Shown here piece after piece: positions 49,232 to 60,726 of a stretch of 64,000 nt of DNA; the first letter of the stretch is position 1, and the number at the start of each line of letters is the position of its first letter. The stretch is from Paracoccus shanxieyensis (lineage in GTDB: Bacteria > Pseudomonadota > Alphaproteobacteria > Rhodobacterales > Rhodobacteraceae): positions 38,672-102,671 of the forward strand of contig NZ_WMII01000016.1 in NCBI RefSeq assembly GCF_009711265.1. Reading direction: 5' to 3'. Under the pieces are notes generated by a model. It was not told where the DNA came from, did not search any database, and saw only the letters and a list, made by a program, of their open reading frames with translations. The translations under genes and the position numbers were made by a program.

Positions 49232-50548
49232 TTAATGCGCGCCGTTTTCGCCGAAAACCCGCGCGAAAATCGTGTCGACATGCTTGGTGTGATACCCAAG
49301 ATCAAACTTTTCCTCGATCTGGGCGGGCGACAGCGCGGCGGTCACTTCGGCATCGGCCAGAAGCTCGGTCTTGAAATCCGCGCCCTGTTCCCAGACCTTC
49401 ATGGCGTTGCGCTGCACCAGACGGTAGGCATCCTCACGCGAGACGCCGGCCTGCGTCAGCGCCAGCAAAACCCGCTGTGACATGACCAGCCCTTTGAACT
49501 TGTTCATGTTCTTCAGCATGTTTTCCGGATAGACGACCAGCTTTTCGATGACGCCCGCCAGACGGTTCAGCGCAAAGTCCAGCGTGATCGTGGTGTCGGG
49601 CCCGATGCCGCGTTCGACCGAGGAATGGCTGATGTCGCGTTCGTGCCACAAGGCCACGTTCTCCATCGCGGGGACGACCGCCATGCGGACCAGCCGGGCA
49701 AGGCCGGTCAGGTTCTCGGTCAGGACCGGGTTGCGCTTGTGCGGCATCGCCGACGAGCCCTTTTGGCCGGGGCTGAAGAATTCTTCGGCCTCAAGCACTT
49801 CGGTGCGCTGCATGTGGCGGATCTCGATGGCGACGTTCTCGATGGAGCTGGCGATGACGCCCAGCGTGGCGAAGAACATCGCGTGCCGGTCGCGGGGAAT
49901 GACCTGCGTGCTGATCTGTTCCGGGCGCAGACCCAGCTTGGCGCAGACATGTTCCTCGACCGCGGGGTCGATATTGGCGAAGGTGCCGACCGCGCCGGAA
50001 ATCGCGCCGGTCGCGACCTCTTCGCGTGCCGCGGCCAGACGGGTGCGGTTGCGGTCCATCTCGGCATAGAAGCGCGCGAAGGTCAGGCCCATCGTGGTCG
50101 GCTCGGCATGGATGCCATGGCTGCGGCCGATGCGGACGGTGTCCTTGTGTTCATAGGCGCGCGTCTTCAGCGCGGCCAGCAGCCGGTCCATATCAGCCAG
50201 CAGGATGTCGGCGGCGCGCACAAGCTGCACGTTCAGCGTGGTGTCCAGCACGTCTGAACTGGTCATGCCCTGATGCACGAAGCGCGCCTGATCGCTGCCG
50301 ATATGTTCGGCCAGATGCGTGAGGAAGGCGATCACGTCATGCTTGGTCACGGCCTCGATCTCATCGATCCGCGCCACGTCGAATTCCACATCGCGCGCCT
50401 TCCACACCGCTTCGGCGTTTTCGCGCGGGATCACGCCCAGATCGGCCTGCGCATCGCAGGCATAGGCCTCGATCTCATACCAGATCTTGAACTTCGTCTC
50501 GGGCGACCAGATGGCAACCATTTCGGGGCGGGAATAGCGCGGGATCAT
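49232..50548 (-). CDS. purB: PurB, adenylosuccinate lyase
   Basis: Two steps in purine synthesis. 438 residues. Fumarase-superfamily signature SSAMPHKRNPV, with the HQGMTSSDVLDT and GRSHGIHAEPTT catalytic segments. ATG 50548 is preceded by AAGGAG; the frame upstream adds only nine non-conserved residues. Confidence 0.96.
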   Translation of the reverse strand: MIPRYSRPEMVAIWSPETKFKIWYEIEAYACDAQADLGVIPRENAEAVWKARDVEFDVARIDEIEAVTKHDVIAFLTHLAEHIGSDQARFVHQGMTSSDVLDTTLNVQLVRAADILLADMDRLLAALKTRAYEHKDTVRIGRSHGIHAEPTTMGLTFARFYAEMDRNRTRLAAAREEVATGAISGAVGTFANIDPAVEEHVCAKLGLRPEQISTQVIPRDRHAMFFATLGVIASSIENVAIEIRHMQRTEVLEAEEFFSPGQKGSSAMPHKRNPVLTENLTGLARLVRMAVVPAMENVALWHERDISHSSVERGIGPDTTITLDFALNRLAGVIEKLVVYPENMLKNMNKFKGLVMSQRVLLALTQAGVSREDAYRLVQRNAMKVWEQGADFKTELLADAEVTAALSPAQIEEKFDLGYHTKHVDTIFARVFGENGAH

Positions 50549-50687
50549 CGGAAACTCCTTGGGTTTGGGGGTCAATACCCAGACCGGCCCCGGCCCGCAA
50601 GTTTTGCTGCGACTGCAGCGTCACCATTGACCTTGGGGCAAGAGGCTGCAGTCTGCACATTGAAAACGATTTCCAGGAGGAGGAACC

Positions 50688-52073
50688 ATGGGATTCGCTG
50701 GAATAGTCCTGTCGCTGGGTCTGCTGATGTATCTGGCCTATCGCGGCATCAACGTCCTGATCCTTGCACCGATACTGGCCTTGCTGGCCGTGGTCATGCA
50801 GGGCGATCTGCCCATCGTCGCCACATATACGCAGGTGTTCATGCCGGCGCTTGGCGGCTATGTCATCACCTATTTTCCGCTGTTCCTGCTGGGGGCGATC
50901 TTTGGCAAGCTGATGGCGGATGGCGGCGCCGCCCGCGCCATTGCCGAGGGAATCGTCGCCAAGGTCGGCGCCGAGCGTGCCATTCTGGCCGTGGTTCTGG
51001 CCTGCGGCGTGCTGACCTATGGCGGCGTGTCGCTGTTCGTGGTGGCCTTTGCCATCTATCCCATCGCGAATGCGCTGTTCAAACGCGCCGACATCCCCAA
51101 GCGTCTGCTGCCCGCGGCCATCGCGCTGGGGTCGTTCACCTTCACGATGACGGCCTTTCCCGGCACGCCCGCGATCCAGAACGCCATCCCGATCCCGTTC
51201 TTCGGCACCAATGTCTTTGCAGCACCGCTGCTGGGCACGCTGGCGGGGATGATCATGATGGTCGGCGGCACGCTGTGGCTGAACCGCCGCGCCGCCGCCG
51301 CCGCCGCCCGGACCGAAGGCTATGGTCAGCACAAGCCGACCAGTGCCGACAGCTCATTCAGCGATGAGGCGGGGCTGCCCAGCTTTGCCGTGGCCATCGC
51401 GCCGGTGGTCGCGGTGATCGTGCTGAATGCGATCTTCACCTATCTGATCCTGCCGCGCATGGATGCCAGCTACCTGCAACGTCCGGAATATGGCGGAACC
51501 AGCCTCTCCAGTCTGGCGGGTCTGTGGGCGATCATCATTTCGCTGACCATCGCCATCGTGATGACGCTGGCCCTGAACTGGAGCCGCTTTGCCGATGCCA
51601 AAGAGACGGTGAACGCCGGCACGATGGGGTCTTTGCTGCCGATCTTCAACACCGCGTCCGAGGTGGGCTATGGCGCGGTCATCGCCTCGCTTCCGGCCTT
51701 TGCCATCATCCGCGATGCGGTGCTGGGGCTGTTTCCGCAAAACCCGGTTGCGTCGCTCGCGGTCGCGGTCAACGCGCTGGCGGGGATCACGGGATCGGCC
51801 TCGGGCGGGCTGTCCATCGCGCTGAACACGCTGGGCGAGCAATTCGCACAGATGGGCCGCGAGCAGGGCATTGATCCGGGGCTGCTGCACCGTGTGGCAT
51901 CGCTGTCCTCGGGCGGGTTCGACGCGCTGCCGCATAACGGCGCGGTCATCACGCTGCTGGCGATCACCGGCATGACGCATCGCAAAAGCTATAGCGACAT
52001 CTTCGTGGTCGCGGTGGCGATCCCGGTCTTTGCGACGGTCGTGGTGATCCTGCTTGGCGCGCTGCTGGGCTGA
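50688..52073 (+). CDS. GntP-family permease 1
   Basis: 461 residues with about 12-14 hydrophobic segments. LVLSLGLLMYLAYRGINVLILAP at the start and GSASGGLSIALN, SGGFDALPHNGAVITLL near the end place it in GntP, in the branch that includes putative hydroxybutyrate/organic-acid permeases rather than classic gluconate carriers. Strong AGGAGGAGGA site. Followed 27 bases later by a second GntP gene, so likely one operon. Confidence 0.85.
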   Translation: MGFAGIVLSLGLLMYLAYRGINVLILAPILALLAVVMQGDLPIVATYTQVFMPALGGYVITYFPLFLLGAIFGKLMADGGAARAIAEGIVAKVGAERAILAVVLACGVLTYGGVSLFVVAFAIYPIANALFKRADIPKRLLPAAIALGSFTFTMTAFPGTPAIQNAIPIPFFGTNVFAAPLLGTLAGMIMMVGGTLWLNRRAAAAAARTEGYGQHKPTSADSSFSDEAGLPSFAVAIAPVVAVIVLNAIFTYLILPRMDASYLQRPEYGGTSLSSLAGLWAIIISLTIAIVMTLALNWSRFADAKETVNAGTMGSLLPIFNTASEVGYGAVIASLPAFAIIRDAVLGLFPQNPVASLAVAVNALAGITGSASGGLSIALNTLGEQFAQMGREQGIDPGLLHRVASLSSGGFDALPHNGAVITLLAITGMTHRKSYSDIFVVAVAIPVFATVVVILLGALLG

Positions 52074-52100
52074 GAAGAAGAAACATCCTGAGGAGGGGAC

Positions 52101-53477
52101 ATGCAGAATATCGAACCTGTCTATGGCACGACGACGCTGTTGCTGATTGCCGTCGCAGCCGTGGCGCTGCTGCTGGTGCTGGTCATGCGGCTGAAGCTGC
52201 ACGCCTTCGTGTCGCTGGTCATCGTCAGCCTGCTGACGGCCATCGCCACGGCCATCCCGCTGCCCGACATCGTGCCGACGCTGTTGCAGGGCTTCGGCTC
52301 GACGCTGGCCACGGTGGCGCTGCTGGTGGGCTTTGGCGCGATGATCGGCGTCATGCTGGAGGTCAGCGGCGGCGCGCAGGTGCTGGCGGACCGGCTGATC
52401 GGCGTCTTTGGCGAAAAACGCGCACCCTTTGCGCTTGGCGTCGCCTCGCTGCTGTTCGGCTTCCCGATCTTTTTCGATGCGGGTTTCGTCGTGATGCTGC
52501 CGATCATCTTCAGCGTGGCGCGGCGCTTCGGCGGCTCGGTCCTGCTTTACGCCATCCCGGCGGCGGGCGCGTTCGCGGTCATGCATGCCTTCGTGCCGCC
52601 GCATCCCGGTCCGGTCGCCGCGGGCGATCTGCTGGGGGCCGATATCGGGCTTTTGCTGCTGGTGGGCCTGATTCTGGCGCTGCCGACCTGGTATCTGGGG
52701 GGCTATCTGTATGGGCTTTGGGCCGGGCAGCGCTTTTCGCTGCCGGTCCCGGATCTGGTCGAGGCCGACACGCCCGGTGCACCCAAGACCGCGCCGCCGT
52801 CCTTGGCCAAGGTCATGACGGTGCTGCTGCTGCCGCTGGTGCTGATCTTCCTGAATACCGGGCTGGCGACGCTGCAAACCGCCGGTGTCGTCGGCGAGGA
52901 TGCGCTGTGGGTCAAGCTTGCGCTGCTGATCGGTCAGACGCCCATCGCATTGCTGATCACGCTGCTGGTCGCCGTGTGGCTGCTGTGCCGCGACTGGGGC
53001 AAGGAACGGGTCGAGCAATTGATGAACGACGCGCTGGCCCCGATCTGCGTCATCATTCTGGTGACCGGCGCGGGCGGCATGTTCGGCGGCGTGCTGCGGG
53101 CCAGCGGCATCGGTGGGGCGCTGGCCTCAAGCCTTGAAAGCGTGGGGATGCCGCTGATCGTCGCGGCCTTCATCATCGCGCTGGCGCTGCGTGTGGCGCA
53201 GGGATCGGCCACGGTGGCGCTGACGACCACGGGCGGGCTGATGGCCCCGACCGTCGCCGCGACGCAGGGCCTGAGCGAGCTGGACCTGTGCTTTCTGGTC
53301 ATCGCCATCGCCAGCGGCTCGACCGCGATGAGCCATTTCAACGATTCCGGCTTCTGGCTGGTCGGGCGTTTCCTGAAAATGGATGAGGCGACGACGCTGC
53401 GCACATGGACGGTGATGATGACGCTGATGGGCTTCATCGGATTTGCGCTGGCGCTGATCGGCTGGATCATCTTCTGA
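52101..53477 (+). CDS. GntP-family permease 2, gluconate:H+ symporter type
   Basis: 458 residues. FGFPIFFDAGFVVMLPIIF, HAFVPPHPGPVAAG and the end motif ASGSTAMSHFNDSGFWLV are the classic gluconate-permease signatures of GntP/GntT. Would supply gluconate for the gluconate-5-dehydrogenase-like SDR upstream. AGGAGGGG precedes the ATG. Confidence 0.9.
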   Translation: MQNIEPVYGTTTLLLIAVAAVALLLVLVMRLKLHAFVSLVIVSLLTAIATAIPLPDIVPTLLQGFGSTLATVALLVGFGAMIGVMLEVSGGAQVLADRLIGVFGEKRAPFALGVASLLFGFPIFFDAGFVVMLPIIFSVARRFGGSVLLYAIPAAGAFAVMHAFVPPHPGPVAAGDLLGADIGLLLLVGLILALPTWYLGGYLYGLWAGQRFSLPVPDLVEADTPGAPKTAPPSLAKVMTVLLLPLVLIFLNTGLATLQTAGVVGEDALWVKLALLIGQTPIALLITLLVAVWLLCRDWGKERVEQLMNDALAPICVIILVTGAGGMFGGVLRASGIGGALASSLESVGMPLIVAAFIIALALRVAQGSATVALTTTGGLMAPTVAATQGLSELDLCFLVIAIASGSTAMSHFNDSGFWLVGRFLKMDEATTLRTWTVMMTLMGFIGFALALIGWIIF

Positions 53478-53487
53478 GCCAATAAGA

Positions 53488-53511
53488 AAAGGCGCCCCAA
53501 GGGGCGCCTTT
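53488..53511. terminator. bidirectional terminator between gntP and glnA
   Basis: Perfect 11-bp stem AAAGGCGCCCC / GGGGCGCCTTT with an AA loop; the minus-strand side continues TTTTCTT, serving glnA. Confidence 0.85.
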
Positions 53512-53533
53512 CCATCATCTGTCCCTGCCGGAC

Positions 53534-54940
53534 TTAGACCGAGTAATACATCGCGTATTCGATCGGGTGGGGGGTGTGCTCATAGGCATACACTTCTTCC
53601 CACTTCAGCTTGATATAGCCTTCCAGCTGGTCGCGGGTGAACACGTCACCGGCAAGCAGGAAGTCCATGTCTTTTTCCAGCTCTTCCAGCGCTTCGCGCA
53701 GGCTGCCGCAAACGGTCGGGATTTCCGCCAGTTCTTCCGGCGGCAGATCGTACAGATCCTTGTCCGAAGCCGGGCCCGGATCGATCTTGTTCTTGATGCC
53801 GTCCAGACCGGCCATCAGCAGGGCTGCGAAAGCCAGATAGGGGTTCGCTGCCGGATCGGGGAAGCGGGCCTCGACGCGCTTGGCTTTCGGCGATTCCGTC
53901 CACGGAATACGCACGCAGCCCGAGCGGTTGCGGGCCGAATAGGCGCGCAGAACCGGGGCCTCGAAGCCGGGGATCAGGCGCTTGTAGCTGTTGGTCGCCG
54001 GGTTCGTCAGCGCGTTCAACGCCTTCGCGTGCTTCAGGATGCCGCCGATGAAATACAGCGCCTCTTGCGACAGGTCGGCATATTTGTCGCCTGCGAACAA
54101 GGGCTTGCCGTCTTTCCAGATCGACATGTTGACGTGCATCCCCGAGCCGTTGTCGCCTTTCATCGGCTTCGGCATGAAGGTGGCCGATTTGCCATAGGCG
54201 GCAGCTACGTTGTGGATGACGTATTTGTATTTCTGGATGTTGTCGGCCTGTTCGACCAGCCCGCCAAAGATCATGCCCAGCTCGTGCTGCGCGCTGGCAA
54301 CCTCGTGGTGGTGCTTGTCGACCTTGATGCCCATGCGCTTCATCGTCGACAGCATCTCGCCGCGGATGTCTTGCGCCGCATCGACCGGGTTCACCGGGAA
54401 ATAGCCGCCCTTATGGGCTGCGCGGTGACCAAGGTTGCCGTCCTCATAGGACTGGTCGGTGTTCCAGGCCGCGTCCACCGCGTCGATCTCGAACGAGACC
54501 TTCTGGGGCGAGATCTGGTATTTCACATCGTCGAACAGGAAGAATTCAGCTTCCGGGCCGAAATAGGCCACGTCGCCGATCCCCGAGGATTTCAGATAGG
54601 CCTCGGCCTTGACGGCGGTGCCGCGCGGGTCGCGCGAATAGGCTTCGCCGGTGTCGGGCTCGACGACGTTGCAATGCACGCACAGCGTCTTTTCAGCATA
54701 GAACGGGTCGATATAGACCGAAGCGGCATCCGGGATCAGTTTCATGTCGGACTGGTCGATGGACTTCCAGCCGGCGATCGACGAGCCGTCGAACATGAAG
54801 CCTTCTTCGAAGAAATCTTCGTCGACCAGATCGGCGACCAGCGTGACGTGCTGCAGCTTGCCTTTGGGATCGGTGAAGCGGATGTCGACATATTCGACGT
54901 CCTCATCCTTCATCAGATCCATAACTTCCTTGACTTTCAT
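53534..54940 (-). CDS. glnA: GlnA, glutamine synthetase type I
   Basis: 468 residues, dodecameric [12 protein letters not shown] near the N-terminus, the [13 protein letters not shown] loop, and the adenylylation site region [21 protein letters not shown] with its Tyr. Expected to be regulated by GlnE adenylylation and, through PII, by nitrogen status. Downstream of glnB on the same strand with a hairpin between. Confidence 0.97.
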   Translation of the reverse strand: MKVKEVMDLMKDEDVEYVDIRFTDPKGKLQHVTLVADLVDEDFFEEGFMFDGSSIAGWKSIDQSDMKLIPDAASVYIDPFYAEKTLCVHCNVVEPDTGEAYSRDPRGTAVKAEAYLKSSGIGDVAYFGPEAEFFLFDDVKYQISPQKVSFEIDAVDAAWNTDQSYEDGNLGHRAAHKGGYFPVNPVDAAQDIRGEMLSTMKRMGIKVDKHHHEVASAQHELGMIFGGLVEQADNIQKYKYVIHNVAAAYGKSATFMPKPMKGDNGSGMHVNMSIWKDGKPLFAGDKYADLSQEALYFIGGILKHAKALNALTNPATNSYKRLIPGFEAPVLRAYSARNRSGCVRIPWTESPKAKRVEARFPDPAANPYLAFAALLMAGLDGIKNKIDPGPASDKDLYDLPPEELAEIPTVCGSLREALEELEKDMDFLLAGDVFTRDQLEGYIKLKWEEVYAYEHTPHPIEYAMYYSV

Positions 54941-54965
54941 TGGGATCCTTCCTCCAGTCAGTCGC

Positions 54966-54984
54966 CCCGGCCGCCGCGGCCGGG
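54966..54984 (-). promoter_or_regulatory. hairpin in the glnB-glnA intergenic region
   Basis: CCCGGCCG-CCG-CGGCCGGG, no T run. It could weaken readthrough from glnB into glnA or stabilise the glnB message. Confidence 0.5.
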
Positions 54985-55013
54985 AGGTGGCACAATTGTT
55001 GTGTGTCGCAGAA

Positions 55014-57041
<2,028 letters not shown>

Positions 57042-57081
57042 CTACGAGGCCGCAGATCCGCAGGCCTGCGCCACGGATCAT

Positions 57082-57166
57082 GCGGGTATGGCGAAATTGG
57101 CAGACGCACCAGATTTAGGTTCTGGCGCCGCAAGGCGTGGGGGTTCAAGTCCCTCTACCCGCACCA
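57082..57166 (+). tRNA. tRNA-Leu (anticodon UAG)
   Basis: Acceptor arms GCGGGTA / TACCCGC pair over seven bases, anticodon stem CCAGA / TCTGG encloses TTTAGGT (anticodon TAG), a class II variable arm (CGCCGCAAGGCG) is present, the T loop is GGGTTCAAGTCCC, and CCA is encoded. An integrated element begins at its 3' end. Confidence 0.95.
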
Positions 57167-57227
57167 CTCTGTTTTTAATGGATAATTGGCTTACAAGTAC
57201 CTGATGTACAAAGCCCCGTCTTGAGGT

Positions 57228-57250
57228 TTTTGGCACTTATTTTGGCACTT
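57228..57250. repeat. paired TTTTGGCACTT direct repeats next to the integrase end
   Basis: TTTTGGCACTT at 57228-57238 and 57240-57250, 12 bp apart, between the tRNA and the integrase stop. Position and spacing suggest arm-type integrase or excisionase binding sites. Confidence 0.5.
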
Positions 57251-58258
57251 TCACGTTCTGTCCTTGTTCTGTTCCCTTCGGTTTTGAGCAGCCTTTGATG
57301 CCTTTTTCTGATTGGCTTGAGCGCGGTATTTCTGGACCATCGCTAAGGTTTTGTGTCCCGTGACGGACTGAATCTCAGAATCAGAGCACCCGGCCTCGGC
57401 TAGTTGTCGTGCGGCGGTGTAACGCCAGCCATGGATGACAAGGCGGTCTTTTCCGCCCATCACGCCTATAGACTCCCGCACATCCTCCACCGCTTTCTGC
57501 ACGGCCCGTTTGCCCAGCGGTTGCGTCAGGTTCCGCGCAAGTATGTGCCGCCCCTGACGCGGCAGGTCGGCGAGATAGGCGCGCAGCCGGGCAGGGCAGT
57601 AGATCCAGATTTTCACGCCGGTCTTTTCCTGCACCACAGCCATATATTCGCCGTCGAAATCATCCCACTGCATCGCGACGCAATCACCGATCCGTTGTCC
57701 TGTTCCGATCGCCAGCTCATAAGCGGTTCGCGCCACGCCCGAAGCCAATCGCTCATAAGCGTTTAACTTAGCGTCTGGCCATGCTTCATATTCCCCGCCT
57801 TTCAGCTTTTCCACGTCCTCGACCGGGTTGCGGTCGATCCACTCCAGATCCACGGCGTGCTTGCACAGGACCGACAGAACTGCCACCCGCTCGTTCGCCT
57901 TGCTCCATGTGTCTTGCAGCGCATTCCGCACTGCAATGGCGTGCTTTCGACGAAAAGTCCGCATATCCTTGGTGCCGTTCTTTTCGCGAATCGCCTCGCA
58001 ATGGCGGCGATAATTGGCTTGTGTGCCGGCCGATAGCTTTTTGAACGCCGGGCTGGCGTAATAGCTGACGATCAGCAAGTTCCAGTTGTGCTTGCTCGAT
58101 TTTGCCTTGCCGCTGCGGCATTTCCAGTATGCATCCGCAAATTCACGACTCTCCGTATCCTGCGGCAAACGCACTCGCTGCTTACCGCGCCGGAAATAGA
58201 CATAGGTGCGTCCGTGAGATGTGACAAAATCCAGATAGGGGAGACTAGTCTTTCTCAA
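57251..58258 (-). CDS. tyrosine-type site-specific integrase
   Basis: 335 residues. Catalytic set visible: Arg189 in GTGQRIGD, Lys212 or 216, His276 and Arg279 in HGWRY, His302 in TGHKT and Tyr311 as nucleophile in VQKYRAQ. The N-terminal part (about 70-150) is the core-binding domain. Starts with TTG overlapping the stop of the upstream excisionase-like gene (TTGA), so the two are coupled. Located next to its tRNA-Leu target. Confidence 0.93.
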   Translation of the reverse strand: MRKTSLPYLDFVTSHGRTYVYFRRGKQRVRLPQDTESREFADAYWKCRSGKAKSSKHNWNLLIVSYYASPAFKKLSAGTQANYRRHCEAIREKNGTKDMRTFRRKHAIAVRNALQDTWSKANERVAVLSVLCKHAVDLEWIDRNPVEDVEKLKGGEYEAWPDAKLNAYERLASGVARTAYELAIGTGQRIGDCVAMQWDDFDGEYMAVVQEKTGVKIWIYCPARLRAYLADLPRQGRHILARNLTQPLGKRAVQKAVEDVRESIGVMGGKDRLVIHGWRYTAARQLAEAGCSDSEIQSVTGHKTLAMVQKYRAQANQKKASKAAQNRREQNKDRT

Positions 58259-58455
58259 ATCTCGAACTCGTCGCTGGCAGCCTCTCCGGTGACTATTCGC
58301 CGCAATTCACCAGTATCCCAGCGCGGCAACCCGCCGATGTGGCGAGGGCGGGGCAGGTGGCCAGCATCTACCAAGCGCCGAAATTCGCACGGCTGCATAT
58401 CCAGCATAGCGGCGGCTGTCTTCTCTCGCACGCAGATCGGCTCATGCCTACCCAT
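58255..58455 (-). CDS. excisionase-like DNA-binding protein
   Basis: 66 residues with a MerR/AlpA-like helix-turn-helix: ICVREKTAAAMLDMQPCEFRRLVDAGHLPRP and a wing GGLPRWDTGELRRI. Position directly before the integrase argues for a recombination directionality factor. ATG 58455 is preceded by AGGAGGGGCGGG. Confidence 0.75.
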   Translation of the reverse strand: MGRHEPICVREKTAAAMLDMQPCEFRRLVDAGHLPRPRHIGGLPRWDTGELRRIVTGEAASDEFEI

Positions 58456-58642
58456 CCCGCCCCTCCTGCTGTCCGGTGGCGCGGGGCTTGTGATCCCAGC
58501 CGAACGGCTTATCGACATGCTCGCACCTGCTGCATAACGGTGCGCCGCAAAGGCTCATCCCACAATCTGTCCAGCACATGCCCCCGGTGGGTTGCCCGCA
58601 TCCGTCGCACCGCTTTTGTTCTGCTGGCTTGGCTTCGACCAT
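58448..58642 (-). CDS. small cysteine-rich phage protein
   Basis: 64 residues with CDGCGQ, CWTDCG and LCGAPLCSRCEH, probably a zinc-binding module. No family named. ATG 58642 overlaps the preceding stop and follows GGAGGAG. Confidence 0.6.
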   Translation of the reverse strand: MVEAKPAEQKRCDGCGQPTGGMCWTDCGMSLCGAPLCSRCEHVDKPFGWDHKPRATGQQEGRDG

Positions 58643-58908
58643 CACCCTTCTCCTCCCTGATCCCGCCCGCTCCCCGCTGTCGTGCTGTCGTGGCGCTGGG
58701 GTGAGAGGGCGGCGCGGGCTCCGTCATATATCCGCTTCTGAATGCGGATGGTCACAAGGCTGTCTGGCGTTGCGTCGGACCACAGAAGCCCTTCCATGAC
58801 CGGATCACCGAAGAACGGTTTCACCGCCCCCCTCAGCCTCTCCACCTCTGCGCGCAAGTCGGCGTTCTCGCGGGTCAGCCGCTCGATCAGTTCAGCGTGG
58901 TCGGTCAT
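58642..58908 (-). CDS. phage hypothetical protein, N-terminal coiled coil
   Basis: 88 residues; HAELIERLTRENADLRAEVERLRGAV is a heptad coiled coil, the rest is unassigned. AGGAG precedes the ATG. Confidence 0.6.
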   Translation of the reverse strand: MTDHAELIERLTRENADLRAEVERLRGAVKPFFGDPVMEGLLWSDATPDSLVTIRIQKRIYDGARAALSPQRHDSTTAGSGRDQGGEG

Positions 58909-59279
58909 CGGGGTTGCTCCTGCTGGCGGGTGGTGGGCGCGTTCGCAAGGCGCAGGAGAACATTAGCGTGACATGGCTGATCCAGCTTGCACCAGCAGGC
59001 CAGATCGCGGCCTCGCAATTGTTCAATGCCTTCGAGGATGCGAGTCCGTGCTGCATCGCTTTCAGGCCCATCCCAATTCGTGCGCCAGAATGGCCCTAGC
59101 CATGCCTCGAAAGCTTCGACGCACCTTTGAGCAAATTGCTCATCTGTGCCACGGTATCCTGCTTTCCGGCAGTCATCGACCTTGAAAGGGTTCCCCCAGC
59201 GCGTTGACCTGTCTACCTTGACCGCGTTTGGGGGCATTCGCCACCCTTTGGCGCGGCTCAATCGGATACGCTCAACCAT
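58905..59279 (-). CDS. DUF4326 domain protein
   Basis: 124 residues. VKVDRSTRWGNPF at the N-terminus and LRGRDLACWCKLDQPCHANVLL at the end are the DUF4326 landmarks, with a putative Cys/His metal site. Function unknown, common in phages. ATG 59279 is chosen as the domain begins just after it. Confidence 0.8.
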   Translation of the reverse strand: MVERIRLSRAKGWRMPPNAVKVDRSTRWGNPFKVDDCRKAGYRGTDEQFAQRCVEAFEAWLGPFWRTNWDGPESDAARTRILEGIEQLRGRDLACWCKLDQPCHANVLLRLANAPTTRQQEQPR

Positions 59280-59284
59280 CCCCC

Positions 59285-60424
59285 TCACTCCTTCCCGCTG
59301 CGTTTCAGGGCGCGGATGCCCTCTTGCCAGATCCGGCATAGGATGCTGTCAGCTTCATCGGTATGGTGGTGTTCCAGCACCATTGCACATTCCTCGATCA
59401 CCTCATCCTTGACACGTTCCAGCGCGGCTGCGGCGTCGGTGGGGAGGTCAATTCGACGAATGGCCTGCTTGAACTGGTCCCCGAGACCAAATGGCTGACC
59501 TACCTTTTCGCCTTTGTGATAGGGCTGCAAAATAACCATGGCACACCGCTCCCGCACCTCCGCAGCCGCAGCGCCTTCGCGGGCTAGGGCGGCGGATAGG
59601 GCCGAGATTTGCTGGCCCTGTTTGAAGCATTGATTTTCAAGCCTATCGCCTTCCTTCGTCAGCGCGTCCACCTGTGCTTTCAGGGCGTCACGCGCAACCC
59701 GCTGCATTTCAGCGAGGGTCAAACGCGGGACATAACCAACATCAGATTGATCGTATCCGATGCGAACGGGTTCCTCTGCTGCAATCTGTTCCAATGCCTC
59801 CACCAGCGCCGCATCCGGGGAAGCGGTGGGTGGTGTGGCGCGAGATGCTGCAACTTCTGCGTTGCTGCGTTCCTGTTTCAGCCGTTCGGCCCAACCAACC
59901 TCAAAGCCGTTGCGCCAGTCTTCCGACTTTGCCCCCGCCTCGGTCGGCAGCAGTGCGGCGAGGCCGTTATTCAGGCTGGTCGCGTTGAATTTGGCGACTG
60001 TCGCCGCCTCAATGTCGATGCCTGCGGTGATTGCGACCAGAACGGCGCAATGGATCACATCGGCCAGTTCTTCGCCCAGATGCTCGACGGTATCGCGGGA
60101 TCCGCGCCAGCCGTGGCGTTCCCGTTCCAGCTTCTTGATGACGTTCTGTGCCTCGCCGCATTCACCGCCAAGTTCATTGCCCCGAAACGACAGGTCGGGC
60201 TTTTGATCCGGGCGCCATTCATCCTGACGCGCGGCGTGGGCGGCTTGCAGCGCTGAAAGGGTCAGCGCCCCCACGCGGGCGGGCTGGTCGGCGCGGCGGT
60301 ATTTGACAGCGTCAGCATCCCAAGAGCGGCTTGGCTCCTGATGTGTCCAAGATCCGTTGCGTCCGTCTCCTGTGGCCCATATCGTCTCCGGCGCATCGTC
60401 GCGGGGCGGGGTGTCATTGGTCAT
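59285..60424 (-). CDS. MazG-like nucleotide pyrophosphohydrolase domain protein
   Basis: 379 residues. The MazG-like helical domain spans about 60-160 with metal motifs ECGE (88-91) and EELAD (118-122), the ExxE...ExxD arrangement. The remaining two thirds are helical and unassigned (coiled coil around 265-300). Expected to hydrolyse NTPs or (p)ppGpp-like nucleotides; in phages this may keep nucleotide pools favourable. Confidence 0.78.
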   Translation of the reverse strand: MTNDTPPRDDAPETIWATGDGRNGSWTHQEPSRSWDADAVKYRRADQPARVGALTLSALQAAHAARQDEWRPDQKPDLSFRGNELGGECGEAQNVIKKLERERHGWRGSRDTVEHLGEELADVIHCAVLVAITAGIDIEAATVAKFNATSLNNGLAALLPTEAGAKSEDWRNGFEVGWAERLKQERSNAEVAASRATPPTASPDAALVEALEQIAAEEPVRIGYDQSDVGYVPRLTLAEMQRVARDALKAQVDALTKEGDRLENQCFKQGQQISALSAALAREGAAAAEVRERCAMVILQPYHKGEKVGQPFGLGDQFKQAIRRIDLPTDAAAALERVKDEVIEECAMVLEHHHTDEADSILCRIWQEGIRALKRSGKE

Positions 60425-60726
60425 GGTTGGGTTGCCTCGGGGTTGCAGGTGCAATCGTCATTGTGCTCACCGCAGTCGATGCAATGAGATGTGCAATATC
60501 CGCAGGGCGCGCTGATGTGGCATGAGCAGCATTCCGGCCCGCGCCCATCGTCTTCGTCATCTCTGCGCCATCCAGCCATAGCCAGCAGGTCATATTCCCG
60601 CTGTGCAGGTGTCAGGTTTCGTTCGATGGCTTCCAGCTTTGGCTTGCGGCAGTGCCAGCATTCATACTGGTCTTTGACGCATGAGCATTTTGGATTGTGC
60701 GGTTTAGCTTGCGGCAGCCGTATCAC
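60421..60726 (-). CDS. cysteine/histidine-rich phage protein
   Basis: 101 residues with about a dozen cysteines: KCSCVKDQYECWHC, CCSCHISAPCGYC and HCIDCGEHNDDCTC, probably several zinc sites. GTG start overlaps the previous stop (GTGA). No family recognised. Confidence 0.6.
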   Translation of the reverse strand: MIRLPQAKPHNPKCSCVKDQYECWHCRKPKLEAIERNLTPAQREYDLLAMAGWRRDDEDDGRGPECCSCHISAPCGYCTSHCIDCGEHNDDCTCNPEATQP

